Below are positions 51,936 to 61,608 of a stretch of DNA of 64,000 nucleotides, piece after piece. The DNA comes from Pseudocalidococcus azoricus BACA0444 (lineage in GTDB: Bacteria; Cyanobacteriota; Cyanobacteriia; Thermosynechococcales; Thermosynechococcaceae). Location: NCBI RefSeq assembly GCF_031729055.1, contig NZ_JAVMIP010000002.1, positions 310,001 through 374,000 of the forward strand. The letters run 5' to 3'. Made by a program: the position numbers and the translations under genes. Numbering within the stretch: position 1 is the first letter of the stretch; each line of letters starts with the position of its first letter. The notes under the pieces were generated by a model. That model was not told the DNA's origin. It made no database searches and saw only the letters and a program-made list of their open reading frames with translations.

Positions 51936-54900
51936 TCAGTCTAGATTCTTATAACCATAGCCCCCACCGCCAGGAGTATGAATTTCAATGACATCATTGG
52001 CTTGGAGGTTTAAGCTAAATTTACCATCTAACTTTTGCCGTTTTCCTTCCGCTTGTTCTAACCAATTTTCCCCAACTTTTCCAGCTTCTCCATTTCTCAG
52101 TCCAAAGGGAGCCACAATTCGACTTTGAGAAATCATCCCCACAGTCATTGGTTCTAAGAATTTGATCCGCCGAATCAAACCATTGCCCCCGGTAAATCGA
52201 CCTTGCCCCCCACTATCAGGACGAATTGCAAACGCTTCTAACAGCACAGGGAACCGAGTTTCTAACACTTCTGGATCCGTCAGTCTTGAATTAGTCATGT
52301 GAGTTTGCACGCCGGATGCTCCATGAAACCCAGGCCCCGCGCCAGACCCACCACCAATGGTTTCGTAATATTGATAATTTGAGTTGCCAAAGGTGAGGTT
52401 ATTCATCGTTCCTTGGGAGGCAGCCAGCAAACCCAACGCCCCATAAATCGCATTCGTCACGGCCTGGGAGGTTTCGACATTACCAGCAACAACAGCGGCG
52501 GGATAAGTTGGGTTCAGCAAACAACCTTCAGGCACAATCACTGTCACGGGGCGCAAACAACCGGCATTGAGGGGAATTTTTTCCGGGATGAGGGTGCGTA
52601 AAACATATAACACCGCTGCTTTTGTCACAGCCAAGGGCGCATTTAAGTTACCAGTATCCTGGGGAGAAGTGCCGGTGAAATCTATGGTGAAGGTTTCGGT
52701 GTCGGGATGCACTTCAATGTTGACTTGAATGATTGCGCCGTTATCGAGGGGATAGATAAAAGAGCCAGAGTTGAGAGATTTAATTCGCTGCCGTAAACAA
52801 TCCGCCGCATTGGCCTGGATAAATTCCATGTAGTTGCTAACCGTTTCCAGGCCATAGTGATCCACTAATTTGGTTAGCTCTTTCACCCCCCAATTATTCG
52901 CGGCAATCTGGGCCTGGAGATCCGTAATGTTTTGCTGGGGATTGCGGGCCGGATAGGGGCAGTTTGTGAGGAGATTTAATAGGGCTTGTTCTTGAAATTC
53001 ACCGTGATTGACCAGTGGGAAAAAGTCCAGTAATACGCCTTCTTGATCGAGATGGTAACTATCGGCTGGCATGGAACCGGGCGTAATTCCACCAATATCG
53101 GCATGATGGCCTCGGGATGCAACAAAAAACTGCGGTGTTGATTGATCTAAAAATATAGGCGTAATCACCGTAATATCGGGCAAATGGGTTCCGCCAGCGT
53201 AGGGGTTGTTACTGGCATAAACCTGGCCTAGTTTGAGTTGCTTTCCTTTGATTTCTAAAAGGGTTTTGACCGTCTGGCCCATTGAACCCAAATGCACGGG
53301 AATATGGGGGGCGTTGGCGACCAGTTCACCCTTAGCATCAAACAAGGCACAGGAAAAATCTAAGCGTTCTTTAATATTTACCGAAGCACTGGTATTTTGT
53401 AGCGTTACACCCATTTGTTCGGCAATGGCCTGGAAGAGGTTGTGAAAAATTTCCAGTTGAATTGGGTCAGGTGCGAGTAGTGAGACTTCAGCTAAGGAAT
53501 TTATCTGTTTCCTATTCCCTATTCTCGCTGCAATTTCTACTCTTTCCTCTCTTCTTAAAACTAAATTATGCTCCTGAGTGATCACAGCTTGCCAACCGAC
53601 TTCAATCACATTTGTGCCAGTGGGTTCGATGATTAGAGCGGGGCCTGGAATCACCGTTTCAGGGGGTAAAGTATTCCGCGACCAGGCCGGGACTTTGTGC
53701 CATTTACCTTTACTGTAGAGATCAACATTGATGAGGGGGCTTGTATCAGTGTGAGTTTGATGATTAAAAGAATTCTGGGGTAAGGGCATCGCGCCAATCG
53801 CTTCCACGGCTAAACTGGCAATTTCGATGGGGCGATCTGTAAATGTGAAGCCATAGCGTTGTTGATGGGCCTGGGTGAAGGTGTCAATAATTGTAGTGAT
53901 GTCATCTAAATAAGGAATCTCTAAACTGGTATCGCTACCTTGATAACGACATTGAAGGGTAGTGCGGGTGGTAATTTGTTGAGATTCAACTGCTTCTGAT
54001 TCTAGTTCTTGAATAGTGGCTTGTTTGAGTTGGATTTCAATAGTTTCGATCACATCTTTAACATGAGTTTGCGTTAGATTATCAGGTTCAATTGTCAACA
54101 AAATTGATTGTTCTTTGATTGCTCTGACATCTGCTAATCCCATGCCATAGGCTGATAAAACTCCAGCGTAAGGGTGAATTAGCACTTGAGAAATCCCCAA
54201 CGATTCCGCAATTAAACAGGCGTGTTGACCCCCGGCCCCGCCAAAACAACAAAGAGTATAATCCCGCAAATCATAACCTCGTTGGAGTGAGATTTTTTTA
54301 ATGGCCTGGGCCATGGTTTCAACCGCAATGGTGATAAATCCGGCGGCAACTGATGCGGGGGTGATCTGGGTATTGGTGACGGTTTTGATCGATTCTGTGA
54401 GCGCCGCAAATTTTGTTTGTACGGCAGTGACATCTAGGGGTAAATTGCCAGCGGGGCCGAAGATTTTTGGAAAGTGATCCGGTTGAATTTTGCCCAATAA
54501 TACATTCGCATCGGTAATCGTTAAGGGGCCATTGTTACCATAGGCGGCGGGGCCTGGGTTTGCTCCGGCTGATTCAGGACCAACTTGATAGCGATTTTGC
54601 GAATATTTGAGAATCGAACCGCCCCCGGCCGCCACTGTATGAATGGCCAACATTGGAGTTTGTAGCCGCACCCCTGCAATCTCAGTTTCCCATTGCCGCT
54701 CATAGACTGGAATCATTGTGTGTTCATCCCTATGGCGATAGTGACAAACATCCGTAGAAGTGCCGCCCATATCAAAGCCAATGATGTGTTTAATGCCTGC
54801 TTGTAGCCCTGTTTGGACAACCCCGACTAAGCCGCCGGCAGGCCCCGAGAGAATGCTATCTTTACCTTGAAATTGAGTTGAACTAACCAGGCCCCCATGA

Positions 54901-55613
54901 GATTGCATAAATAACAATTTTTCCGGAGGAAGTTCTTGCCCTAAGCGATCCACATATCTTCTCAAGATGGGCGATAAATAGGCATCAACAACGGTTGTAT
55001 CTCCCCTCCGAATCAGTTTAATCAAGGGGCTAATTTGATGGGAAATAGAAATTTGCTTAAAACCAACTTCAGCGGCAATTTCAGCAATAATTTGTTCGTG
55101 CTCGGGATAGCGATAACTATGCATCAAGACAATGGCACAGGCCTGGATTCCTTGGTTGTAAGCTCTTTGCAAATCCTGTTTGATTTGGGGTATATCAAGT
55201 GAAGTTAGTTCTGCTCCATTGGCCTGGTAACGCCCCGTAGCTTCAATCACATCCACATAAAGTAGTTTTGGTAGTTTAATTTCTAAGGCAAACAGATCCG
55301 GCCGGTTTTGATAGCCAATTTGTAAAGCATCTTTGAACCCAACATTGATCACTAAAACAGTCGGCTCGCCTTTGTGTTCCAAGAGGGCATTGGTGGCCAC
55401 CGTGGTTCCCATTTTGACAGCGGTAATTTGCTCAGGGGGAATCGGTTCATGACTAGCAATCCCTAAAATCTCGCGCATACCTTGGAGGGCTGCATCCTGA
55501 TAGCGTTGGGGATTTTCCGAAAGGAGTTTATGAACAGTAATTTGACCATTTGGGGCCTGGGCGACAATGTCCGTAAATGTGCCACCGCGATCAATCCAAA
55601 ACTGCCAACCCAT
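51936..55613 (-). CDS. oplAH: 5-oxoprolinase (fused HyuA/HyuB hydantoinase-type)
   Basis: A 1225-residue enzyme hydrolysing 5-oxo-L-proline to glutamate with ATP. The N-terminal HyuA half (1-~690) has FWIDRGGTFTDIVAQAPNG, IGFDMGGTSTDVCHY and YTLCCFGGAGGQHACLIAES. The C-terminal HyuB half (~715-1225) has FSCALFDAKGELVANAPHIP, VASRGHHADIGGITPGSMPA and IGGGSGAGPGFHGASGVQTH. The linker contains an in-frame stretch (ARIGNRKQ) matching an intergenic repeat. Encoded 18 bases after a ferredoxin-like gene. Confidence 0.93.
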   Translation of the reverse strand: MGWQFWIDRGGTFTDIVAQAPNGQITVHKLLSENPQRYQDAALQGMREILGIASHEPIPPEQITAVKMGTTVATNALLEHKGEPTVLVINVGFKDALQIGYQNRPDLFALEIKLPKLLYVDVIEATGRYQANGAELTSLDIPQIKQDLQRAYNQGIQACAIVLMHSYRYPEHEQIIAEIAAEVGFKQISISHQISPLIKLIRRGDTTVVDAYLSPILRRYVDRLGQELPPEKLLFMQSHGGLVSSTQFQGKDSILSGPAGGLVGVVQTGLQAGIKHIIGFDMGGTSTDVCHYRHRDEHTMIPVYERQWETEIAGVRLQTPMLAIHTVAAGGGSILKYSQNRYQVGPESAGANPGPAAYGNNGPLTITDANVLLGKIQPDHFPKIFGPAGNLPLDVTAVQTKFAALTESIKTVTNTQITPASVAAGFITIAVETMAQAIKKISLQRGYDLRDYTLCCFGGAGGQHACLIAESLGISQVLIHPYAGVLSAYGMGLADVRAIKEQSILLTIEPDNLTQTHVKDVIETIEIQLKQATIQELESEAVESQQITTRTTLQCRYQGSDTSLEIPYLDDITTIIDTFTQAHQQRYGFTFTDRPIEIASLAVEAIGAMPLPQNSFNHQTHTDTSPLINVDLYSKGKWHKVPAWSRNTLPPETVIPGPALIIEPTGTNVIEVGWQAVITQEHNLVLRREERVEIAARIGNRKQINSLAEVSLLAPDPIQLEIFHNLFQAIAEQMGVTLQNTSASVNIKERLDFSCALFDAKGELVANAPHIPVHLGSMGQTVKTLLEIKGKQLKLGQVYASNNPYAGGTHLPDITVITPIFLDQSTPQFFVASRGHHADIGGITPGSMPADSYHLDQEGVLLDFFPLVNHGEFQEQALLNLLTNCPYPARNPQQNITDLQAQIAANNWGVKELTKLVDHYGLETVSNYMEFIQANAADCLRQRIKSLNSGSFIYPLDNGAIIQVNIEVHPDTETFTIDFTGTSPQDTGNLNAPLAVTKAAVLYVLRTLIPEKIPLNAGCLRPVTVIVPEGCLLNPTYPAAVVAGNVETSQAVTNAIYGALGLLAASQGTMNNLTFGNSNYQYYETIGGGSGAGPGFHGASGVQTHMTNSRLTDPEVLETRFPVLLEAFAIRPDSGGQGRFTGGNGLIRRIKFLEPMTVGMISQSRIVAPFGLRNGEAGKVGENWLEQAEGKRQKLDGKFSLNLQANDVIEIHTPGGGGYGYKNLD

Positions 55614-55631
55614 AACAACTCACAAAACTGT

Positions 55632-56036
55632 TTAAAATGCTGTTGAAATGGCCTGGACGGGACAAGTAGGCACACATTGCTCACAGACAATACAGCGCGA
55701 GCGGGTAAATTGCAGTTGCCAAGTTTCTGGATGGAGTGATAAAGCTTGAGTTGGACATACGCCTGTACATAAGCCGCAATGGACACAGGCCTGGTCATCA
55801 ATCATAATTTCCCGACTTGCGAGAGATACGCCAATTTCCTGGGTTCGCATCCAATCCAAGGCTGCCTCTAATTGATCAATGTCTCCAGCCAACTCCAGGA
55901 CTAGTTTCCCCACCTGATTCGGCGCAACCTGGGCCCGGATGATATTTGCGGCAATATTAAAATCTTTGGCCAAGCGATAGGTTAAGGGCATTTGTACCGT
56001 GCGCCGGGGAAAGGTGAGAGTAACGCGCTTTTTCAT
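55632..56036 (-). CDS. NIL-domain 4Fe-4S ferredoxin
   Basis: A 134-residue protein. Residues 1-75 form a NIL domain (VTLTFPRRTVQMPLTYRLAK), related to the sensor part of methionine ABC transporters. Two 4Fe-4S motifs follow: CVHCGLCTGVCP and CIVCEQCVPTCP. NIL-ferredoxins in cyanobacteria are linked to sulfur amino acid metabolism. Placement 18 bases upstream of oxoprolinase suggests a shared transcript. Confidence 0.9.
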   Translation of the reverse strand: MKKRVTLTFPRRTVQMPLTYRLAKDFNIAANIIRAQVAPNQVGKLVLELAGDIDQLEAALDWMRTQEIGVSLASREIMIDDQACVHCGLCTGVCPTQALSLHPETWQLQFTRSRCIVCEQCVPTCPVQAISTAF

Positions 56037-56111
56037 AGTTGTTTCTCAGGAGTGAGGAATTAGAAGTGAGATATTTAGGATTAAGGTATTCTCTCTCCTC
56101 TTTTCTACCGC

Positions 56112-56765
56112 TTATTTCCGTCGCGCAGCCAAAACTTCATACACCTGTCGCAAGCTCACCCCATGATGGGCCAGGGCAACAAGGGCATGGTAAAACAAAT
56201 CGGCAACTTCATTGGCAATGGCATCGGGTTGATCATCCTTACAGGCCATGACCACTTCAGCGGCTTCTTCACCAATTTTTTTTAGAATTTTGTTATCCCC
56301 GGCCTGGAAAAGCGAGGCGGTATAGGATTGACTGTCGGGATGTTTTTGTCGCTCTTGGATGACTGCAAATACTTGGGAGAGCATATCAGCCGGGGGGGGG
56401 AGAACTTTTGGGGCCTGGGTTTGCGGGTCTTGGATTTGATGGAAACAACTGCGCTCACCCGTATGGCAAGCAATATTTCCCACCTGCTCCACCGTAATTA
56501 ACAGAGCATCAGCATCACAGTCATACCGTAACGACTTCACCCACTGGACATGGCCTGATGTTTCGCCCTTGGGCCAGAGTTCTTGGCGGGAACGACTCCA
56601 AAACCAAGTCCGCCCCGTTTCCATTGTTTTATGAAGTGAATCCCGATTCATCCAGGCCAGCATCAAAACCGTGCCATCTAAATAATCCTGAACAATGGCT
56701 GGCACCAGGCCCCGCTCATCAAAGCGAATGGTCTCAATGGGGATAGCAGGATAATTCAAAGCCAA
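56112..56765 (-). CDS. hisIE: Bifunctional PR-AMP cyclohydrolase / PR-ATP pyrophosphatase
   Basis: A 217-residue fusion catalysing two histidine biosynthesis steps. The HisI part (to ~110) shows [37 protein letters not shown] and the zinc Cys in DCDAD and CHTGERSCF. The HisE part (~125-217) shows [17 protein letters not shown] and [16 protein letters not shown] short repeat-rich gap separates it from the ferredoxin gene. Confidence 0.96.
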   Translation of the reverse strand: MALNYPAIPIETIRFDERGLVPAIVQDYLDGTVLMLAWMNRDSLHKTMETGRTWFWSRSRQELWPKGETSGHVQWVKSLRYDCDADALLITVEQVGNIACHTGERSCFHQIQDPQTQAPKVLPPPADMLSQVFAVIQERQKHPDSQSYTASLFQAGDNKILKKIGEEAAEVVMACKDDQPDAIANEVADLFYHALVALAHHGVSLRQVYEVLAARRK

Positions 56766-56808
56766 AATAGCTTAATCGGCTCACTGTAACGTTACAAAAA
56801 ACCTTAAA

Positions 56809-56904
56809 GACCCGGAGGCCACGCCTATCACAAGCATCCCGTATTGCTGCTCCCTTCCGGGCCTGACAAGGTTGAGGCGTTGTCATCGCATGGTTCCGAG
56901 CCGA
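56809..56904 (-). ncRNA. ffs: Signal recognition particle RNA (4.5S type)
   Basis: The minus strand contains the SRP domain IV hairpin: TCAGGCCCGGAAGGGAGCAG, with the conserved asymmetric loop and GGAA-type apical loop. The flanking arms CAACGCCTC and GATAGGCGTGG pair, and the ends GGCTCGGA and TCCGGGTC close the helix with G-U pairs. Length of about 95 bases is normal for bacterial small SRP RNA. It guides membrane protein targeting with Ffh. Confidence 0.88.
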
Positions 56905-57017
56905 TCCCTATCATAACAACTGGCAGAAACTTTTGATCTTTTAATGAATAAGCGTAACCAATCTCATTGAGGCCTGGGATAAACCGCTATGCTGGCCATT
57001 AACCTGGGAATCAGAGT

Positions 57018-58178
57018 ATGGAAGGCAGCCTCAGCGATCTTGATTTTTACAGCTTGCTTCAAAGTTTATCCCTAACACAACGCACGGGAGAACTTTATAT
57101 TGAAGACGAGAGCGGCCAGTACTGGTTATTGCTCCTCATCAACGGCCGGATTCTCTACATTGCGGATCTCCATAGTCAGTCCCTCCACCGCCTCCAGGAT
57201 TATCTACACGGCAATAATTTACGCACTCCTGACCAATCTGAGCTTTCGGATAGTAGTGCAGGGAGTAGTTGGCCCGAATATGAAGCCCTCTGGTGGTTAC
57301 TTCAACAAGACCAAATTGATATTGCCCAAGCTCACCATCTCTTACGGCTAATGATTCGGGAATCCCTCTTAGATGTGGCCAGTCTTTATCGGGGCTGGTT
57401 TTGTTGGCAAACCACAACTCTAGGCATTCCCCAACTAACCACCTACCCTCTGATTGGGCTGCTCAGTGATGTCATGGAACAGTTGCGGGAGTGGAAAACC
57501 CTCTATCCCTACATTCGCTCTCCCGATCAATACCTCCATCCAGGAGATTCCCCCCAGCCCCAGGCCCTCCTCGCCGAAAGTAGTTGGAAGCTCCTCCAGG
57601 CCTGGATGCAGGATCAACTCAGTCTCCGCGTCCTGTCACGGCGTTTAGGGAGGGATATCAGTAGCGTGGGCAAAGTCATTCTCCCTTATCTCCACCAGGG
57701 CCTCGTCCAACTCACCCCCCCGCCTGCTCCCCCCAGGCCAGTTGCCCTGCACATTCAACGCCACACTCCCCGGATCATGTGTGTGGACGACTCTCTCACC
57801 ATTCGTCAATTTGTCGAAAAAACCCTCTCCCAGGCCGGCTATGAAGCCACAGGTATTGCCCACCCCCTCAAAGCCCTCAGCCTGATTTTTCAACTCCATC
57901 CCGACTTAATTTTCTGTGATCTGAATATGCCGGAACTCAATGGCTATGACTTTTGTGCCATGCTTCGCCACACCCCCCAGTTTCGCCATACGCCAATTAT
58001 TATCTTGACTAGCCATAGTGGCTTAAGCGAGCGACTGCGGGCCAATATCCTGGGAGCTAACAACTACCTAGCCAAACCTTTCAGTCCCGATGAATTACTA
58101 TCCTTGGTTGAATATTACGCTGGACGAGCAAATCCGAGCTTGGCAGACCCGGAAAAAATGCTCCAAGACGCTCTCTAA
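57018..58178 (+). CDS. PatA-like response regulator (DUF4388 + REC)
   Basis: A 386-residue protein. The N-terminal DUF4388/PATAN-like domain is clear (LSDLDFYSLLQSLSLTQRTG, LLLLINGRILYIADLHSQSL). A helical middle region follows, then a receiver domain from about 255 (IMCVDDSLTIRQFVEKTLSQ) with phospho-acceptor Asp in DLIFCDLNMPELNGYDF and Lys in NNYLAKPFSPDELL. Such proteins relay signals in cyanobacterial motility, phototaxis or heterocyst patterning. No CheA or CheY gene is next to it, so the kinase is unknown. Confidence 0.9.
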   Translation: MEGSLSDLDFYSLLQSLSLTQRTGELYIEDESGQYWLLLLINGRILYIADLHSQSLHRLQDYLHGNNLRTPDQSELSDSSAGSSWPEYEALWWLLQQDQIDIAQAHHLLRLMIRESLLDVASLYRGWFCWQTTTLGIPQLTTYPLIGLLSDVMEQLREWKTLYPYIRSPDQYLHPGDSPQPQALLAESSWKLLQAWMQDQLSLRVLSRRLGRDISSVGKVILPYLHQGLVQLTPPPAPPRPVALHIQRHTPRIMCVDDSLTIRQFVEKTLSQAGYEATGIAHPLKALSLIFQLHPDLIFCDLNMPELNGYDFCAMLRHTPQFRHTPIIILTSHSGLSERLRANILGANNYLAKPFSPDELLSLVEYYAGRANPSLADPEKMLQDAL

Positions 58179-58202
58179 ACTCAGGAAATTAGGATCAACA
58201 CC

Positions 58203-58922
58203 TTAAATTGATTCCGGCTCAACCCCCAATTCCCGCAATTTAGCCAATAAACGATCAGCCCGTTGTTTTTCCTGTTCGGCCCGTAATCGCTCTTGTTCTA
58301 ACTGCTGATTGGCCTGGTCTAGCTGTTGATTTACTTGTTCCCAATTCTGGCGTAACTCCATCATCCCCTGAAACCGTTGCCCATCAGGGTAATACAGTTC
58401 CAATGTCTCAGAGGTAAGGAAAAAACGAATCGTTAACAACGGACTTGTCCAATCCTGAATCTCTGTGATCACCGCCAGTTGTCCACCCCCATTGCGCTGA
58501 AACCCGGATAGATCATTGTCTACCGGATCATAGATGTAATATTCCTGCACCCCATAGCGATCATAGAACTGGAGCTTGCGATTCATTTCCGTTGCAGTAT
58601 TACCCGGCGATAGCACCTCAAACACCACATGCGGGGCAATATTCCCTTCTTCCCATTGCCGATAGGAACCGCGATACCCCTTAGCCCGGCCAAAAATTAC
58701 CATCGCATCCGGCGCAACCCGAATTTCTGGATGACCTTCCACTGGATACCAGAGCAAATCCCCAGCAACAAAGACATTGGGGTCATTGGCAAACAGGCAT
58801 TCTAAGTTTTCTTTGATCAGGACAATCCATTCAAACTGCAATGTATTTTCTGCCATGGGTTGGCCATTGCTATCGGGATAGATAATCTCAGGTTTGATTT
58901 CTCGCTCTAAGGAAAGGGTCAT
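58203..58922 (-). CDS. Uma2-family protein with a coiled-coil tail
   Basis: A 239-residue protein closely related to the one at 50207-50959. Uma2 domain: RVAPDAMVIFGRAKGYRGSY, VVFEVLSPGNTATEMNRKLQ, YYIYDPVDNDLSGFQRN. The tail is NQQLDQANQQLEQERLRAEQ then KQRADRLLAKLRELGVEPES. Function unknown; the core resembles PD-(D/E)XK nucleases. Confidence 0.9.
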   Translation of the reverse strand: MTLSLEREIKPEIIYPDSNGQPMAENTLQFEWIVLIKENLECLFANDPNVFVAGDLLWYPVEGHPEIRVAPDAMVIFGRAKGYRGSYRQWEEGNIAPHVVFEVLSPGNTATEMNRKLQFYDRYGVQEYYIYDPVDNDLSGFQRNGGGQLAVITEIQDWTSPLLTIRFFLTSETLELYYPDGQRFQGMMELRQNWEQVNQQLDQANQQLEQERLRAEQEKQRADRLLAKLRELGVEPESI

Positions 58923-59063
58923 AGGGCTTACCCCGCCACGTTGCTTCTAGTCTAAATAGTCTTTTCCCAAATCCTCACTAAAAAACCGCCCATCTCCCTA
59001 GCTCCAGGCCAGATCAATCAGCGGTCTCTAATGCATTGTTAAGTTGAGGCTCAAAAACTGAAC

Positions 59064-59267
59064 CTATAAAAGTCCCGTATTCGCGCCTGGCTTACCGGTA
59101 GAAAGCTCAACCTTAACGATTTTGCCTCCCATTTTTTGAATCCGTTGCTGTTCCTTAAACCAATTATCGTAGGGGACCAACTTGGTAAAATAAGTATTTT
59201 GCAATTCCCGCTGAGTCCGAATCCGGGTCTGGCTAGGAACGCAGGCAGTGATCTTAAACAGTCGCAT
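59064..59267 (-). CDS. apcC: Allophycocyanin core linker (LC 7.8)
   Basis: A 67-residue small core linker of the phycobilisome. MRLFKITACVPSQTRIRTQR, ELQNTYFTKLVPYDNWFKEQ and MGGKIVKVELSTGKPG are its standard sequence. It caps core trimers and tunes their energy transfer. Third gene of apcABC; the 222-base gap after apcB is longer than between apcA and apcB. Confidence 0.96.
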   Translation of the reverse strand: MRLFKITACVPSQTRIRTQRELQNTYFTKLVPYDNWFKEQQRIQKMGGKIVKVELSTGKPGANTGLL

Positions 59268-59489
59268 AGGTCGTCGGCTCCAAACCTTGTCCTGAGTAGT
59301 GTGGGTCTAAATTCATCTTCTCAAATACACTAAGTCTGGGTGTTAAGGATCAACATCAAACTGTTCAAGCAAAAACGAACATATTCCGGAGTAACACCAG
59401 TGAACATGACGGGGCCTGTACAGACTGAAATTCATCCCCAACATCCCAGACCTAAAGCACAACCAGAAATCTCTGATCGGTAGTTAGTC

Positions 59490-59975
59490 CTAGCTCAAGC
59501 CAGAAGAAATGTAGTCAAAATAGACACCCATTTCTTTTCCAGCATCAGAACCCACCAAGCTAGCGGTGACTTCCTTCATGGCCTGGATCGCCTGCACAGT
59601 AGCGGCAATGGGCACGCCCAAGGAGTTGTAGGTTTCTTTCAAACCGTTCAATACCCGCTCATCCAAGATGGAAGGATCGCCAGCCAACATGGCATAGGTG
59701 GCGTAACGGAGGTAGTAATCTAAGTCACGGATACAAGCGGCATAACGACGGGTGGTGTACATATTCCCACCAGGCCGAGTGATGTCGGAGTACAACAAGG
59801 ACTTAGCAACAGCTTCCTTGACGATACCAGCGGCGTTGGAGCTAATCACGGTAGCGGCCCGGACGCGCAGTTCGCCAGTGGCAAAATAAGACTTGAGCTT
59901 TTCTAAAGCAGCAGTATCCAGATACTTGCCCTGCACATCAGAGGAGTTGATGACAGCGGTAATGGCATCTTGCAT
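59490..59975 (-). CDS. apcB: Allophycocyanin beta subunit
   Basis: A 161-residue phycobiliprotein. [20 protein letters not shown] opens it, and [20 protein letters not shown] carries the phycocyanobilin-binding Cys. [10 protein letters not shown] precedes it, with the conserved Asn that is usually methylated at this site. It pairs with ApcA to form allophycocyanin trimers in the phycobilisome core. A GAGGAA ribosome site precedes the ATG; 61 bases after apcA. Confidence 0.98.
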   Translation of the reverse strand: MQDAITAVINSSDVQGKYLDTAALEKLKSYFATGELRVRAATVISSNAAGIVKEAVAKSLLYSDITRPGGNMYTTRRYAACIRDLDYYLRYATYAMLAGDPSILDERVLNGLKETYNSLGVPIAATVQAIQAMKEVTASLVGSDAGKEMGVYFDYISSGLS

Positions 59976-60036
59976 GGTTATAATTCCTCAGCAATGTTCT
60001 CAATAAGTTAAAAATTGAACGCAAGAGACGGCAGCC

Positions 60037-60522
60037 TTACTGCATGGCCCCAATGACGAAATCGAAGTAAGAACCAGCTTCAGCGGCATCTTCGGCCGAC
60101 AAGAGGCTAGCAGCGGCATTTTTCAAACCACGCACACCTTCAGCCACGGCCGGGATGGGAGTACCCAAGGAGTTGTACATTTCCCGCACGCCAACGATCC
60201 CAATTTCTTCAATCGGGGTGACATCGCCAGAAACAATTCCGTAGGTCACTAAGCGGAGGTAGTAGTCCAAGTCACGCAAGCAGGTGGCGGTCATTTCTTC
60301 GCCATAGGCATTACCACCGGGGGAAACCACATCAGGGCGTTTCTGGAACAATTGATCACCGGCTTGTTTGACCAGACGCTCCCGATTTTCGGTCAGGGTT
60401 TGGGCAATGCGTAACCGCCGTTCGCCAGTGGTGACAAAGCTCTTAATCCGATCTAATTCACCGGGGCTGAGATAACGGGCCTCGGCATCAGCATTCACGA
60501 TCGACTTCGTGACGACGCTCAT
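60037..60522 (-). CDS. apcA: Allophycocyanin alpha subunit
   Basis: A 161-residue phycobiliprotein. [20 protein letters not shown] opens it; [20 protein letters not shown] carries the bilin-attachment Cys, and the protein ends [10 protein letters not shown]. It is the first gene of the apcABC operon, with a strong GGAGGAATT ribosome site. The long upstream region should hold the promoter and leader expected of a very highly expressed operon. Confidence 0.98.
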   Translation of the reverse strand: MSVVTKSIVNADAEARYLSPGELDRIKSFVTTGERRLRIAQTLTENRERLVKQAGDQLFQKRPDVVSPGGNAYGEEMTATCLRDLDYYLRLVTYGIVSGDVTPIEEIGIVGVREMYNSLGTPIPAVAEGVRGLKNAAASLLSAEDAAEAGSYFDFVIGAMQ

Positions 60523-61179
60523 TGAATTCCTCCAAGTTGGAATGAAAAAACTAGGGGCTTAGTATCTGAAGCTGGCTTAAGCCAGAATGAGTTGGGAGGA
60601 TCACAGCCTTTAATCAGAGAGCCAAACTAGGGTCTAAACCAGCTAACTCTCAGACGGGATCACCCCCGTGAGGTCAGAAACCTTCCGCAAAACATTGTCT
60701 GTTAATGCGAACATCAAACGACACCCTTGAAATGCTTTGTAACATTTCTGGGATTTTTCGGGCAAGGTTGGCCATAAAAGCCCTCAAAGTCAGGGAAGAC
60801 GTTAATCCCTTGTTACATTTGTTCGTAAAGGGCGGGAAGTCTGGACATAATTGTTCATAATGACCAAAGGCAGGGATTGAGCTAAGGGGCTGATTTTTAG
60901 CTTCCTCCCCCAGGGTTACCCATTGAGAGGCCTAAAGTTGCCAACATAGCTGCCTCAATGGTCGGTGATTGAACTCCTGTGCGCCCAATTTAATCCATTC
61001 AGGGCATGGGCTGGAGAGCTAAACCAATACAAAACACAAGGGGGAAATCAACCTTACAGGCCAGGCCATCTAGGCATTTTTTTCTTTTCTGAGTCCTTAC
61101 CTTGTTTCCTCAAGCTTAGACCTCAACCAGGGATCCTCGTGGCAAGGTAAATTTAGACGATAGGATTCAATGAATTGCC
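60523..61179. other. Divergent intergenic region between apcA and panD
   Basis: More than 650 bases with no convincing gene. It should contain the apc promoter and a long untranslated leader on the minus strand, and the panD promoter on the plus strand. The stretch near 60690-60850 has several TGTTACA/TGTAACA-like words but no certain -10/-35 pair could be fixed by eye. Confidence 0.45.
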
Positions 61180-61608
61180 ATGGCTTTGATCCGACTCCTT
61201 CACGCCAAGCTCCATCGTCTGCGAGTCACCGATGCCAATATTAACTATGTTGGGAGCATTACGATTGACCCAGACCTCCTGAATTTAGTTGGCATTTTAC
61301 CCCTTCAAGAGGTGGAGGTTTGGAATGCAACCAATGGCAACCGCTTAACAACCTATGCCTTACCCGGCCAAGCCGGAACGGGAACAATTTGTGTCAATGG
61401 GGCGGCGGCCCATCTATGTGCCATTGGCGATATTGTCATTATTGCGGCCTATGAACTGAGGGAGCGGCAGGCTGTTCTCCAAGCTGGCCACCAGGCCCGT
61501 GTCGTGATTGCCGATGCCCAAAACCACTGCCAAGAATTGCTCGAACAATCTCTTTGGGAAACAGAGTTAGGGATGACCCTGAAAACCACAGCCCAGCCCC
61601 TAGACTAA
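61180..61608 (+). CDS. panD: Aspartate 1-decarboxylase
   Basis: A 142-residue proenzyme that makes beta-alanine for pantothenate and CoA. LHAKLHRLRVTDANINYVGS shows the autocleavage site Gly25-Ser26, which yields the pyruvoyl group. GTICVNGAAAHLCAIGDIVI follows with the conserved NGAAA. About 15-20 residues longer at the C-terminus than E. coli PanD. Its end overlaps the convergent ccmK gene by 9 bases. Confidence 0.95.
   Translation: MALIRLLHAKLHRLRVTDANINYVGSITIDPDLLNLVGILPLQEVEVWNATNGNRLTTYALPGQAGTGTICVNGAAAHLCAIGDIVIIAAYELRERQAVLQAGHQARVVIADAQNHCQELLEQSLWETELGMTLKTTAQPLD

Noticed and set aside
60965..61150. A 61-codon open frame between apcA and panD
   Set aside because: Low-complexity composition, no family resemblance and no ribosome site; it lies in what should be promoter or leader DNA.
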